From: CAXMNX01 sp051009475
GTDB taxonomy: Bacteria > Pseudomonadota > Alphaproteobacteria > Rhodobacterales > Rhodobacteraceae
Assembly (NCBI GenBank): GCA_051009475.1
Contig: JBPCWO010000209.1
Coordinates: 1 to 8,302 of the forward strand
DNA: 8,302 nucleotides
Reading direction: 5' to 3'
This document shows, piece after piece, positions 1 through 5,871 of this stretch (the first letter of the stretch is position 1; each line of letters opens with the position of its first letter). The notes beneath the pieces were generated by a model that saw only the letters and a list, made by a program, of their open reading frames with translations, was not told the DNA's origin and ran no database searches. The position numbers and the translations under genes are program-made.

Positions 1-899
1 CGTCTAAATATCTCAACATTCTTGGGTAAAAAGTCTTGTGGCCCGCGTAACGCCTCAACTGCTGCCCACTGACTGACCGAGCAGGGATTTGACGTCGATT
101 GCGATTGGATTTTTCGCATCGCGGCAATCAAGTGATCTGGCCCGCCAGCGTATCCTATGCGCCAGCCGGTCATGGCATAAGCTTTTGAGACGCCATTCAG
201 CGTTAGTGTTCGCTCCTTAAGGAAGGGCGCAACTTGCGCAGGCGTGCGAAACACAAACCCTGGAAAGGCGATGTGTTCGTACATGTCGTCCGTCAGGACA
301 CAGACGTGGGGATGGCGCTCAAGAACCTCGGTCAATGCTTTCATTTGCGCTTCGTGATATCCGGCACCCGTCGGGTTTGAAGGCGAATTGAAAATCAACC
401 ATTTCGTCTTTGCTGTGATCGCGGTTTCAAGCTGATCTGGCGTAATCCGAAAGCCATTAGCAATCGCGCCTTCCACGATCACCGGCGTGCCGCCCGCAAG
501 ACGAACCATGTCCGGATAGCTTACCCAATACGGTGCGGGAATGATTACCTCGTCGCCCGGGTTCAGGGTGGCCATCAACGCATTGTAAAGTACCTGCTTG
601 CCGCCGGTACCGACCGTAATTTCAGGAGTTGAATAATTCAGTTCATTCTCGCGCCTGAACTTTTCGCAGATGGCTTCCTTTAATTCAGCGATACCATCGA
701 CCGAGGTGTATTTCGTTTTGCCCTCGTCGATTGCGCGCTTGCCGGCCTCGCGGATGTTTTCCGGAGTCGGAAAGTCAGGTTCCCCCGCGCCCAGGCTGAT
801 AATGTCGCGACCCGCTGCCTTCAGCTCGGCCACGAGGCCGGTTACAGCAACCGTCGGCGATGGTTTTACGCGATCCAGTGTCGCAGACAGAAAAGGCAT
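1..899 (-). CDS. aatA: Aspartate aminotransferase (class I/II PLP-dependent), C-terminus outside the window
   Basis: Interconverts aspartate and 2-oxoglutarate with oxaloacetate and glutamate in the cytoplasm, using pyridoxal phosphate. My minus-strand translation gives 299 uninterrupted codons from an ATG at 899 and is still open at base 1. Family relatives are about 400 residues, so roughly the last 100 are missing. Visible landmarks: LGAGEPDF near residues 36-43, GTGGKQ at 97-102 (phosphate-binding turn), NSPSNPTG at 171-178 with substrate/PLP Asn175, DDMYEH at 204-209 (Asp and Tyr contacting PLP), and SKAYAMTGWRIGY with the Schiff-base lysine at Lys239. The closest remembered relative is the rhizobial AatA (type Ib) group, which also begins with a LSRVKPS-like segment. 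A GAGG Shine-Dalgarno core lies about 8 nt before the ATG. The gene is divergent from the helix-turn-helix/sdhE operon. It could also act on aromatic amino acids or prephenate, as some family members do; sequence alone does not settle this. Confidence 0.95.
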   Translation of the reverse strand, partial: MPFLSATLDRVKPSPTVAVTGLVAELKAAGRDIISLGAGEPDFPTPENIREAGKRAIDEGKTKYTSVDGIAELKEAICEKFRRENELNYSTPEITVGTGGKQVLYNALMATLNPGDEVIIPAPYWVSYPDMVRLAGGTPVIVEGAIANGFRITPDQLETAITAKTKWLIFNSPSNPTGAGYHEAQMKALTEVLERHPHVCVLTDDMYEHIAFPGFVFRTPAQVAPFLKERTLTLNGVSKAYAMTGWRIGYAGGPDHLIAAMRKIQSQSTSNPCSVSQWAAVEALRGPQDFLPKNVEIFR

Positions 900-978
900 G
901 GTCGTCCTCGGCAAGACGTTTACGTAAGAGTGTCATAGAAACCCGCTATTACTCCCGCAAGGTATTAGGACGACGTTG
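900..978. promoter_or_regulatory. Divergent intergenic region between aatA and the HTH/sdhE operon
   Basis: This 79-base gap must hold the start signals of both flanking genes. Its ends carry a perfect 8-base inverted repeat, GTCGTCCT at 901-908 and AGGACGAC at 967-974; each arm falls in the Shine-Dalgarno position of one of the two genes, so both starts use the same AGGACGAC leader. Near the middle is the palindrome TTACGTAA (920-927), a possible operator, for instance for the adjacent helix-turn-helix protein. I see no convincing -35/-10 pair on either strand. Confidence 0.45.
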
Positions 979-1377
979 ATGAATGAACTTGCCGAATTGA
1001 ACTGGTATTCCAATGAACTGGCGACATTTGGCGACCGCGTCGCGGCCGCGCGCGAGGCACAGGGGTTAAACCACAAAACCCTAGCTCAGAAATTGGGCGT
1101 TTCCGCCAAAACTCTCGATGCCTGGGAAAACGACATGTCCGAGCCTAGGGCGAACAAGCTGCAAATGTTGTCTGGCGTCCTGAATGTCTCGATCCCATGG
1201 CTGCTTACGGGCGAAGGCAGTGGCTCCGAAGCCGCAGCCGCAGAATCGGCGAACGGAGACATCGGCGAGCTAATGTCCGAATTGCGGGTTTTGCGTACGC
1301 AGATAATCCATGCTGCAGATCGTATCGGTGTGCTGGAGAAACGCCTGAAATCCGCGACGGTTCCTACTGTTACATGA
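979..1377 (+). CDS. XRE-family helix-turn-helix protein with C-terminal coiled coil
   Basis: Putative cytoplasmic DNA-binding protein of 132 residues. An HTH_3/XRE domain spans about residues 15-77: FGDRVAAAREAQGLNHKTLAQ, then LGVSAKTLDAWEND as turn and recognition helix, ending at VSIPWLLTGEG, the usual end of this fold. A low-complexity Ala/Ser/Glu linker follows. A heptad-like helix at about 96-126 (MSELRVLRTQI, IGVLEKRL) could be a dimerising coiled coil. Two starts are adjacent: TTG at 976 and ATG at 979. I chose ATG because AGGA (967-970) then sits 8 nt upstream. The stop overlaps the sdhE start as ATGA, so the two genes are almost surely cotranscribed and translationally coupled. Its targets are unknown; autoregulation from the divergent region upstream is plausible but not shown. 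Confidence 0.88.
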   Translation: MNELAELNWYSNELATFGDRVAAAREAQGLNHKTLAQKLGVSAKTLDAWENDMSEPRANKLQMLSGVLNVSIPWLLTGEGSGSEAAAAESANGDIGELMSELRVLRTQIIHAADRIGVLEKRLKSATVPTVT

Positions 1378-1634
1378 CCGCCGACAAGGCGAAGCGACTG
1401 AAACGATTGAAAATCCGCGCGTGGCGGCGGGGCACGCTCGAGATGGACATGATACTCGGGCCATTCTGCGACGCGCAGGCCGCAGCACTCGATGCAGATG
1501 CGCTCGATGTTTTCGAGGTGATGTTAAACGAAAATGATCAGGATCTGTATCTCTGGGTCAGCGGACAAGTGCTGCCACCGCCACAATATGCGGGACTGAT
1601 TGAAACGATCCAGGCCCACACGGGCGCGAACTAG
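1374..1634 (+). CDS. sdhE: Succinate dehydrogenase flavinylation factor SdhE (DUF339/YgfY family)
   Basis: Small cytoplasmic protein (86 residues, normal for the family) that helps attach FAD covalently to the flavoprotein subunit SdhA of succinate dehydrogenase. The diagnostic element is the RGxxE motif, here Arg19-Gly20-Thr-Leu-Glu23 within RAWRRGTLEMDMILGPF. It is followed by the helical DALDVFEVMLNENDQDLYLWVSG segment (residues 43-65) that is conserved in SdhE/YgfY/Sdh5 proteins. The frame remains open upstream to 1197, but that portion overlaps the helix-turn-helix gene in another frame; the ATG at 1374 within the ATGA junction starts exactly where the family begins. No sdh structural genes lie in the window, so the upstream regulator is its only operon partner visible here. 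Confidence 0.93.
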   Translation: MTADKAKRLKRLKIRAWRRGTLEMDMILGPFCDAQAAALDADALDVFEVMLNENDQDLYLWVSGQVLPPPQYAGLIETIQAHTGAN

Positions 1635-1706
1635 CATCAGGTATGAACTACCGATCTAGCGTGCTGACAGGCCGCTTCGGGCCCAACGTGCACGCGTTCG
1701 AGACAG

Positions 1707-1722
1707 GCGTTTTTTTAAACGC
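1707..1722. terminator. Small palindrome between convergent genes, possible weak terminator
   Basis: GCGTTT and AAACGC form a perfect 6-bp stem around a TTTT loop, in the 141-base gap between the convergent sdhE operon and the XRE-cupin gene. On the plus strand the stem and loop include seven consecutive T. The hairpin lacks the GC-rich stem of a strong intrinsic terminator, and no clear alternative was found in this gap. Confidence 0.25.
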
Positions 1723-1775
1723 GGCATTGCTCCGGTCCTAACAATCGGCACCTGCCCAGGCATTGCAATTCACTT

Positions 1776-2366
1776 TTACCGTTCACCTCCCTTTGCGGCG
1801 ACGACGATTGCGGTTGCCCGGTCTTCACCGCTGCATTTGTAGGAATGTGAATACTGTGAATCAAAAAACATTGAGTCTTTAGCACAAAGTTCATGTGTGG
1901 CCCCGTGGATCTTGATCTCGATTTCTCCCGATATGACGTAAACCAGTTCGATCCCTTTGTGTTCATGAGGATCTGTGTGCGGTGTCCGCGGCACGAACTC
2001 CGCCAGGTAGGCTTCTATGGGGCGATCGTTCACCGGGAAATCCAGACTCTCGAAATAAAAACTCGGCATGGCTTCGGTTGTGTTTGGCAGTTTGATGCGG
2101 TTTTTGGCACGGATGACCTCCAAAACCGGTGCATCGCCTTGATCAAAGAAGTGATCAAGCCCGACGCCAAATACCAGTGCGATCCTCATCAGAGTGGGGA
2201 GCGTCGGGAATATCTGGCCTCTTTCTAATTTGGACAGCATTCCAGCCGACAGTCCCGTGTGGTCACTCAATTGGGCCAACCCCAGAGCTTTTTCGGTTCT
2301 CAACGACCGAATCTTCGGGCCGATTCGGTAGCTCTCTAAACCCTCTGACAGTGTCTCAGTTAACAA
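1776..2366 (-). CDS. XRE-cupin transcriptional regulator
   Basis: Likely repressor or ligand-responsive regulator of 196 residues. An N-terminal helix-turn-helix domain covers about residues 15-74 (IGPKIRSLRTEK; LAQLSDHTGLSAGMLSKLERG; PTLPTLMRIALVFGVGLDHFF). A C-terminal cupin domain covers about 118-192, with a full HxH...E...H ligand set (His134, His136, Glu140, His174) around HEHKGIELVYVISGEIEI. This architecture is shared with PuuR-like and SutR-like regulators, whose cupin senses a small molecule; the ligand here cannot be told. The start is TTG: the frame has an in-frame stop upstream, no ATG or GTG between that stop and the TTG, and GAGG 5 nt before it. It is divergent from the fasciclin-domain gene, and the shared gap carries repeated dyads, so that gene and its own promoter are its most likely targets. 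Confidence 0.9.
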   Translation of the reverse strand: MLTETLSEGLESYRIGPKIRSLRTEKALGLAQLSDHTGLSAGMLSKLERGQIFPTLPTLMRIALVFGVGLDHFFDQGDAPVLEVIRAKNRIKLPNTTEAMPSFYFESLDFPVNDRPIEAYLAEFVPRTPHTDPHEHKGIELVYVISGEIEIKIHGATHELCAKDSMFFDSQYSHSYKCSGEDRATAIVVAAKGGER

Positions 2367-2371
2367 ATCCG

Positions 2372-2375
2372 CCTC
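2372..2375 (-). promoter_or_regulatory. Ribosome binding site fixing the TTG start of the XRE-cupin gene
   Basis: GAGG on the minus strand, 5 nt before the TTG at 2366. The in-frame stop at 2388-2390 rules out any earlier start in this frame, and the nearby ATGs at 2386 and 2398 lie in a frame that stops almost at once. Confidence 0.6.
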
Positions 2376-2410
2376 GCTCTTTTCATCTCACTCAACATCG
2401 GCGTTGAGAT

Positions 2411-2425
2411 TTTCATCCTGTGAAA
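2411..2425. promoter_or_regulatory. Operator candidate 1 (TTTCA-N5-TGAAA)
   Basis: TTTCA (2411-2415), five bases, then TGAAA (2421-2425). The symmetry extends one base on each side to TTTTCA/TGAAAA. This is the most symmetrical of three equally spaced dyads between the XRE-cupin gene and the fasciclin gene. It lies 45 bases upstream of the regulator's TTG, where binding could block the regulator's own promoter. Assignment to this regulator is inference from position and repetition. Confidence 0.5.
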
Positions 2426-2447
2426 ACTTTGTGCGTTTCATACAAAC

Positions 2448-2462
2448 TTTCATTGCCTGAAC
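2448..2462. promoter_or_regulatory. Operator candidate 2 (TTTCA-N5-TGAAC)
   Basis: TTTCA (2448-2452), five bases, TGAAC (2458-2462): the same architecture as the other two dyads, with one mismatch in the last base. Its centre is 37 bases from that of dyad 1 and 20 from that of dyad 3. It contains TTGCCT (2454-2459), a possible though weak -35 element for the fasciclin gene. Confidence 0.42.
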
Positions 2463-2467
2463 AATTC

Positions 2468-2482
2468 TTTCACTTCATGAAA
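2468..2482. promoter_or_regulatory. Operator candidate 3 (TTTCA-N5-TGAAA)
   Basis: TTTCA (2468-2472), five bases, TGAAA (2478-2482); the core also contains the palindrome TTCATGAA. It lies 53-67 bases before the fasciclin ATG, where a bound dimer would cover the likely promoter or early transcript region. Additional lone TTTCA half-sites occur at 2381-2385 and 2436-2440. Confidence 0.48.
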
Positions 2483-2534
2483 CTCATACAGCAGGAAATG
2501 ATCTGCACGCAACAAAATTGAAAAGGTATACAAA

Positions 2535-3059
2535 ATGACACCGAAAGTTCCCTCCATCAAAGGCATGGCACTGGTACTTGGCATGAGCATGGCCGCCACC
2601 GCCGCTACCGCAAACAACATCGTCGAAATTGCGGTAGGCGACGAACGCTTCTCGACGCTGGTGGCCGCCGTCACCGCCGCGGGCCTCGTCGACACGCTGG
2701 CGGGCCCGGGTCCGTTCACAGTCTATGCACCCGTCAATGATGCATTTGCCGCGCTACCTGAAGGCACCGTCGAAACGCTTTTGCAGCCAGAGAACAAAGA
2801 CCAGCTGACAAATGTGCTGCTCTATCACGTTGACGACCGTAATCTGCCCGCTGCGGGTATTCCCGCGGGCTCAAATTACTTCAAACCGGTCCTGGCCAGT
2901 GAGCGCCTTTGCATCACCAAATCGTCTGACGGCGTAAGTATCGCTGACGGAACTGGTGAAATGGCTAATGTGATCATCGCTGACATCCGGGCCGACAACG
3001 GGGTAATACACGTCATCGACAAAGTACTGCTGCCAGGCACACGGCCCGCCTGCCACTAA
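2535..3059 (+). CDS. Secreted fasciclin (FAS1) domain protein
   Basis: Exported single-domain FAS1 protein of 174 residues; the family mediates adhesion or ligand binding at cell surfaces and matrices. The N-terminus is a signal peptide: Lys4 and Lys9, a hydrophobic core about 10-21, and likely cleavage after Ala26 (ATA/NN). The FAS1 hallmarks are in order: GPFTVYAPVNDAF (H1 box, residues 59-71), LLYHV with the Tyr97-His98 pair, and NGVIHVIDKVLLP (H2 box, 155-167). Two cysteines, Cys126 and Cys173, could form a disulfide in the periplasm. An AAGG element about 9 nt upstream supports the ATG at 2535. It stands alone as a transcription unit, divergent from the XRE-cupin regulator whose putative operators lie upstream. 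The specific ligand or partner is not evident; there is no membrane anchor or sorting signal, so the mature form should be periplasmic or released. Confidence 0.92.
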   Translation: MTPKVPSIKGMALVLGMSMAATAATANNIVEIAVGDERFSTLVAAVTAAGLVDTLAGPGPFTVYAPVNDAFAALPEGTVETLLQPENKDQLTNVLLYHVDDRNLPAAGIPAGSNYFKPVLASERLCITKSSDGVSIADGTGEMANVIIADIRADNGVIHVIDKVLLPGTRPACH

Positions 3060-3079
3060 AACGCGCCAAAGTCTCTCAA

Positions 3080-3106
3080 GCGCCCTCGGCTTGGTTCCGG
3101 GGGCGC
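3080..3106 (+). terminator. Hairpin after the fasciclin gene, probable terminator
   Basis: GCGCCCTCGG (3080-3089) pairs with CCGGGGGCGC (3097-3106) as a 10-bp stem with one G-T wobble and a 7-base loop, starting 20 bases after the stop. The following bases (ATTCAATTT) are only moderately T-rich, so termination efficiency is uncertain. Confidence 0.55.
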
Positions 3107-3345
3107 ATTCAATTTCGAACTATTGACGTGCTCCTATTTAGAGATTTCGGCAAATGACCGGACATTCGCTGCACTCCCGCGAACGGCCGACCTGTCCCTC
3201 TAGCCGCACCTTTGCCCTCCTTGGCATTCAGTGAGTCCCAATCCCAGTCACCAGCATTTGCCGCCAAATTCCCATGTTTTAACTTAATCTTCGGACTTTG
3301 ATGTGAATTGTCCGCGCAAGCGAGCAGTAAAGGCGGAGACCTGTA

Positions 3346-3846
3346 ATGAGCATCTATCAACAAGTAGTCGAGACCGCGGCGCCGCCGATATACAAAAAGG
3401 ACTATCTTGAAAGCCTGGGCCTGGTTGAGCGTTTGCACCGGCTTTTGCTGGACGTCATCAAAGACGAATTCGAACGTCTCGGTATACTTGAAATAAATGC
3501 AGTTCAGGCCCTGCTCTTGTTCAATGTCGGCGATCACGAAGTCACGGCAGGCGAATTGAAGTCGCGCGGCTATTACCAGGGCTCAAATGTCTCCTACAAT
3601 CTGAAGAAACTGGTCGAAATGGGGTTCATGCACCATCAGCGGTGCGAAATTGATCGCCGTTCGGTTCGGGTGCGCCTGACTGAAAGGGGGCGCGAGGTTC
3701 GCAAGATCGTTGATGACCTTTTTACGCGCCATGCCGGTGGTCTTGAACAGGATACGACGGTTGGCACAACACACATCAACACGATCAACGACGCGCTTGG
3801 CCGTATTGAGCGGTACTGGACCGATCAGATCCGCTACATCTACTGA
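3346..3846 (+). CDS. ldtR: LdtR-like MarR-family winged-helix regulator
   Basis: Cytoplasmic regulator of 166 residues that resembles LdtR, known from Liberibacter and Sinorhizobium as a MarR-type regulator of an L,D-transpeptidase gene and of cell-wall stress tolerance. Evidence: a dimerisation helix (LVERLHRLLLDVIKDEFERLG, about 26-46), NAVQALLLFNVGD (51-63), and the strongly conserved recognition segment RGYYQGSNVSYNLKKLVEMGF (74-94). A wing follows, with DRRSVRVRLTERG (103-115). A single Cys100 lies just before the wing. GGAG (3335-3338) sits 7 nt before the ATG. The upstream 3107-3345 region contains a small dyad, ATTTG-CCGC-CAAAT (3256-3269), that could be an operator, and only weak promoter-like matches. 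No L,D-transpeptidase gene is in the window, so assignment of the regulon is by family resemblance. Its stop overlaps the end of the opposing DUF1194 gene. Confidence 0.82.
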   Translation: MSIYQQVVETAAPPIYKKDYLESLGLVERLHRLLLDVIKDEFERLGILEINAVQALLLFNVGDHEVTAGELKSRGYYQGSNVSYNLKKLVEMGFMHHQRCEIDRRSVRVRLTERGREVRKIVDDLFTRHAGGLEQDTTVGTTHINTINDALGRIERYWTDQIRYIY

Positions 3847-4628
3847 CCCGGCGCTGGCGCGATTTTCGGCGTACGGGCGTATGCTGTTCTGGTCGGGATC
3901 TCTGGCTTGATGGGTGCGATTGGCAATTGCCCTAATGGCAAAGTCGACAGCTCTCGAAGCAACTTCCGGCTCATTGCTGTTGAGTAATCCTCGTACCCTT
4001 GCGCAACTTCAACAAATGCACCCGGCCCATAGATTACCCGGGCATTGAAATAGGCCGTCAGCTCGGCAACGCCATCGGGCGTCATATCTATGGTGCTTTT
4101 GAAATCCTTTGCGACCACCAGCGCATTAACATTCATCGTGCCAAGTCGCCCTTCCTCGCGCAGCCGCGTTGGCACCGGCCAGTCATTGTTTTTGCCGTCG
4201 GCCGAAACATCCAGTGTCTGGTCCCAACACACCGGTGCGGTGCGAAATAATTTCGAGCCATATTCCAGTGCGGCTCCCAATCCGGTGGCTTCGGGCGCCG
4301 GCGCGCGCCGCCAGGAAAGCAATATGGAACGTATCTCGTCTATATCCGATGCGTCGTTTAAGGGTCGCCAGTTCACAATCATGCGCTGATACGACGATGA
4401 CGACCATTCATATATCGCCAGGGCTACAGGCACCTCGGGGACGGCAAAAAGGGCTGCCTGGACGTCGCCGTCATCCAGCGCGGTAGCAATCCCATTCATT
4501 TGCAGCACGTATTCGTGTTCATCAACCGACCCGGACACGTCCAGTGCCAGCGCCAGCGCAAGCCGGCACGCGGCGTCGGCAGGGGCGGTCGCCACCAATA
4601 GCCAAATCGCTGCAACCAACGCCTTCAT
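3840..4628 (-). CDS. DUF1194 secreted VWA-like protein, copy with C-terminal tail
   Basis: Exported protein of 262 residues with a von Willebrand A-type fold; its function is not established. A short signal peptide (Lys2; hydrophobic 4-15) probably ends near ADA/AC at residues 17-21. The metal-ion-dependent adhesion site is visible: DVSGS (30-34), a candidate threonine Thr115 in EATGLGAAL, and the third loop DVSADGKNND (140-149). Cys21 and Cys134 are conserved in position with the paralogue next to it and likely form a disulfide. Unlike that paralogue it ends in a proline-rich tail of about 30 residues (PIAPIKPEIPTRTAYARTPK). The ATG overlaps the stop of the upstream paralogue as ATGA, so it is the last gene of a coupled operon. 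Its stop overlaps the ldtR stop on the other strand. Confidence 0.9.
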   Translation of the reverse strand: MKALVAAIWLLVATAPADAACRLALALALDVSGSVDEHEYVLQMNGIATALDDGDVQAALFAVPEVPVALAIYEWSSSSYQRMIVNWRPLNDASDIDEIRSILLSWRRAPAPEATGLGAALEYGSKLFRTAPVCWDQTLDVSADGKNNDWPVPTRLREEGRLGTMNVNALVVAKDFKSTIDMTPDGVAELTAYFNARVIYGPGAFVEVAQGYEDYSTAMSRKLLRELSTLPLGQLPIAPIKPEIPTRTAYARTPKIAPAPGQ

Positions 4629-5320
4629 TGGTCCGGCTCCAAATGGCTGACGACAATCGATGTCACTTCACGGACCAGTTTGCGCCGCATCGCTTTCTCA
4701 AAATCCTCATGGTTGCGCGCAACTTCCACAAAGGCACCCTGACCGCGAATAACCTTATCGGTAAAATAGCGAACCAGCGAATCCAAAGGCTCACCACCAC
4801 CAACGGCCAAGGCGTTCACTGTAACTCCGTCGAAAACGTTATCCTGATAGGCCACTTCGGGCGTGTAACTGTCGTTGTTCCGACCGTCGCCACTCAGATC
4901 CAGTGTTTGTCGCCCGCAAACAGGCGCAGCGGCAATCATGTCACCGCCAAAACTGAGCGCCCGGCCAAGCGATGTCGGATACCCGGTTTGGTAGCGGACA
5001 AAGGTTTCGATCCGCTCCGCCGCCGCGTTCATGTCCTGCGAACTCGTCATCAGTGTCCAGTCGAGAATGATCCGCTGATTGTCCCGTCCGCTCCATTCAT
5101 AGGCAGAAAGCGCGACCGGAGATCCGGCTGAAAGAAATGCACGGATTACTTCCGGAGCGCGAAGCGCACCGGCCAACCCATCTCGCTGAAGCGAGTAATC
5201 GCGCTGATCAACTGAAGTCGAGACATCAATCGCCAGGACCAGTGCCAGACGACAGCCGGCAGCGGGCATCGGTGCCCCAAAGACCACAAGCGCAATAACT
5301 GCCAAACACCATTGGCGCAT
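4625..5320 (-). CDS. DUF1194 secreted VWA-like protein, second copy
   Basis: Paralogue of the downstream neighbour, 231 residues. A signal peptide (MRQWCLAVIALVVFGAPMPA) is followed by CRLALVLAIDVSTS, with the MIDAS motif DVSTS at 32-36; the third loop reads DLSGDGRNND. GCR at 22-24 sits next to a poor lipobox (AAGC), so lipidation is unlikely and Cys23 more probably pairs with the cysteine in APVCGRQ. The open frame runs upstream to an ATG at 5488, but that part is inside the glyoxalase gene in another frame. The ATG at 5320 gives a proper signal peptide and forms a TAATG stop/start junction with gloA, implying translational coupling. Tandem secreted VWA proteins suggest a two-subunit or alternately used extracytoplasmic metal-dependent binding role, which is inference. 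Confidence 0.9.
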   Translation of the reverse strand: MRQWCLAVIALVVFGAPMPAAGCRLALVLAIDVSTSVDQRDYSLQRDGLAGALRAPEVIRAFLSAGSPVALSAYEWSGRDNQRIILDWTLMTSSQDMNAAAERIETFVRYQTGYPTSLGRALSFGGDMIAAAPVCGRQTLDLSGDGRNNDSYTPEVAYQDNVFDGVTVNALAVGGGEPLDSLVRYFTDKVIRGQGAFVEVARNHEDFEKAMRRKLVREVTSIVVSHLEPDQ

Positions 5321-5748
5321 TACCAGTGTCCGGTGTTTTCCATACTTGCCCATGGTTCCTGCGGTGCAAGCGAATCGCCGCGCTGCAATAATTCGACAGA
5401 GACGTTGTCGGGCGATCGCACAAACGCCATGTGCCCGTCGCGAGGAGGGCGGTTGATTGTGACGCCGTTGTCCATCAAATGCTGACACGTGGAGTAAATA
5501 TCATCGACGCGATAGGCGAGGTGGCCAAAGTGGCGGCTGTCGGAGGGCAGACCATCGTCGCCATCCCAATTGTAAGTCAACTCGACATGTGCGTTTTCCT
5601 GCCCGGGCGGAGACATGAAAACCAAGGTGAAGCGGCCACCTTCATTGTCAAATCTGCGCGTCTCCTCAAGCCCCAGAAGCCGATAGAAGGCCATGGATTT
5701 GTCAAGGTCGGCAACGCGAACCATCGTGTGCAAATATTCGATACCCAT
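5320..5748 (-). CDS. gloA: Glyoxalase I (lactoylglutathione lyase), VOC superfamily
   Basis: Converts the hemithioacetal of methylglyoxal and glutathione to S-lactoylglutathione in the cytoplasm. The 142 residues hold two beta-alpha-beta-beta-beta modules. All four metal ligands of the E. coli enzyme can be placed: His7 (YLHTM), Glu56 (HVELTYN), His76 (FGHLAYRV) and Glu119 (VSVELLQ). The motifs HTMVRVADLDKSMAFY and VELTYNW are characteristic of bacterial, nickel/cobalt-type GloA rather than of other VOC proteins. GGAG lies 7 nt before the ATG. The last codon and stop run into the first DUF1194 gene as TAATG. The upstream gap to the slam stop is 111 bases, with no strong promoter recognised, so gloA could be read partly from the lipoprotein/slam transcript. 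Confidence 0.93.
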   Translation of the reverse strand: MGIEYLHTMVRVADLDKSMAFYRLLGLEETRRFDNEGGRFTLVFMSPPGQENAHVELTYNWDGDDGLPSDSRHFGHLAYRVDDIYSTCQHLMDNGVTINRPPRDGHMAFVRSPDNVSVELLQRGDSLAPQEPWASMENTGHW

Positions 5749-5853
5749 CTGTCGCTCCCGTCATATCGATTTAGCCCCGCGATACAGGGCATTTGTGAAC
5801 GATAGGGGCAAGCAATCGACTTGGCGAGTGTCTGCGGTTGTTCCGGCCAGGTG

Positions 5854-5871
5854 TCGCGATCAAAATCGCGA
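5854..5871. repeat. Perfect inverted repeat spanning the slam stop codon
   Basis: TCGCGAT (5854-5860) and ATCGCGA (5865-5871) form a 7-bp stem with a 4-base loop that includes the slam stop codon (5860-5862). On the minus strand no T-run follows, so it does not look like a standard terminator; it could be an mRNA 3'-end stabiliser or chance. Confidence 0.35.

Noticed and set aside
1643..1741. Small plus-strand frame of 32 codons between sdhE and the XRE-cupin gene, starting MNYRSSVLTGRFGPNV
   Set aside because: Weak ribosome site, no recognised relative and no independent support; the codons look acceptable but the length is within chance.
3256..3288. TTGCCG...CTTAAT as a promoter, and TTAACTTAA as a CtrA site, upstream of ldtR
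   Set aside because: The promoter match needs a 19-base spacer, and the two TTAA units are separated by one base rather than the seven of a CtrA box.
3109..3537. Minus-strand frame of 142 codons covering the ldtR promoter and N-terminus
   Set aside because: Mostly antisense to a well-supported regulator, no family resemblance, no ribosome site.
4625..5320. Second DUF1194 protein as a lipoprotein (AAGC before residue 24)
   Set aside because: The -3 position is Ala rather than Leu, and the cysteine aligns with one in the paralogue that has no lipobox, pointing to a disulfide.
5321..5488. Upstream extension of the second DUF1194 gene to an ATG at 5488
   Set aside because: It lies wholly inside gloA in another frame, has no signal-peptide character, and the ATG at 5320 gives a proper signal peptide with a coupled start.
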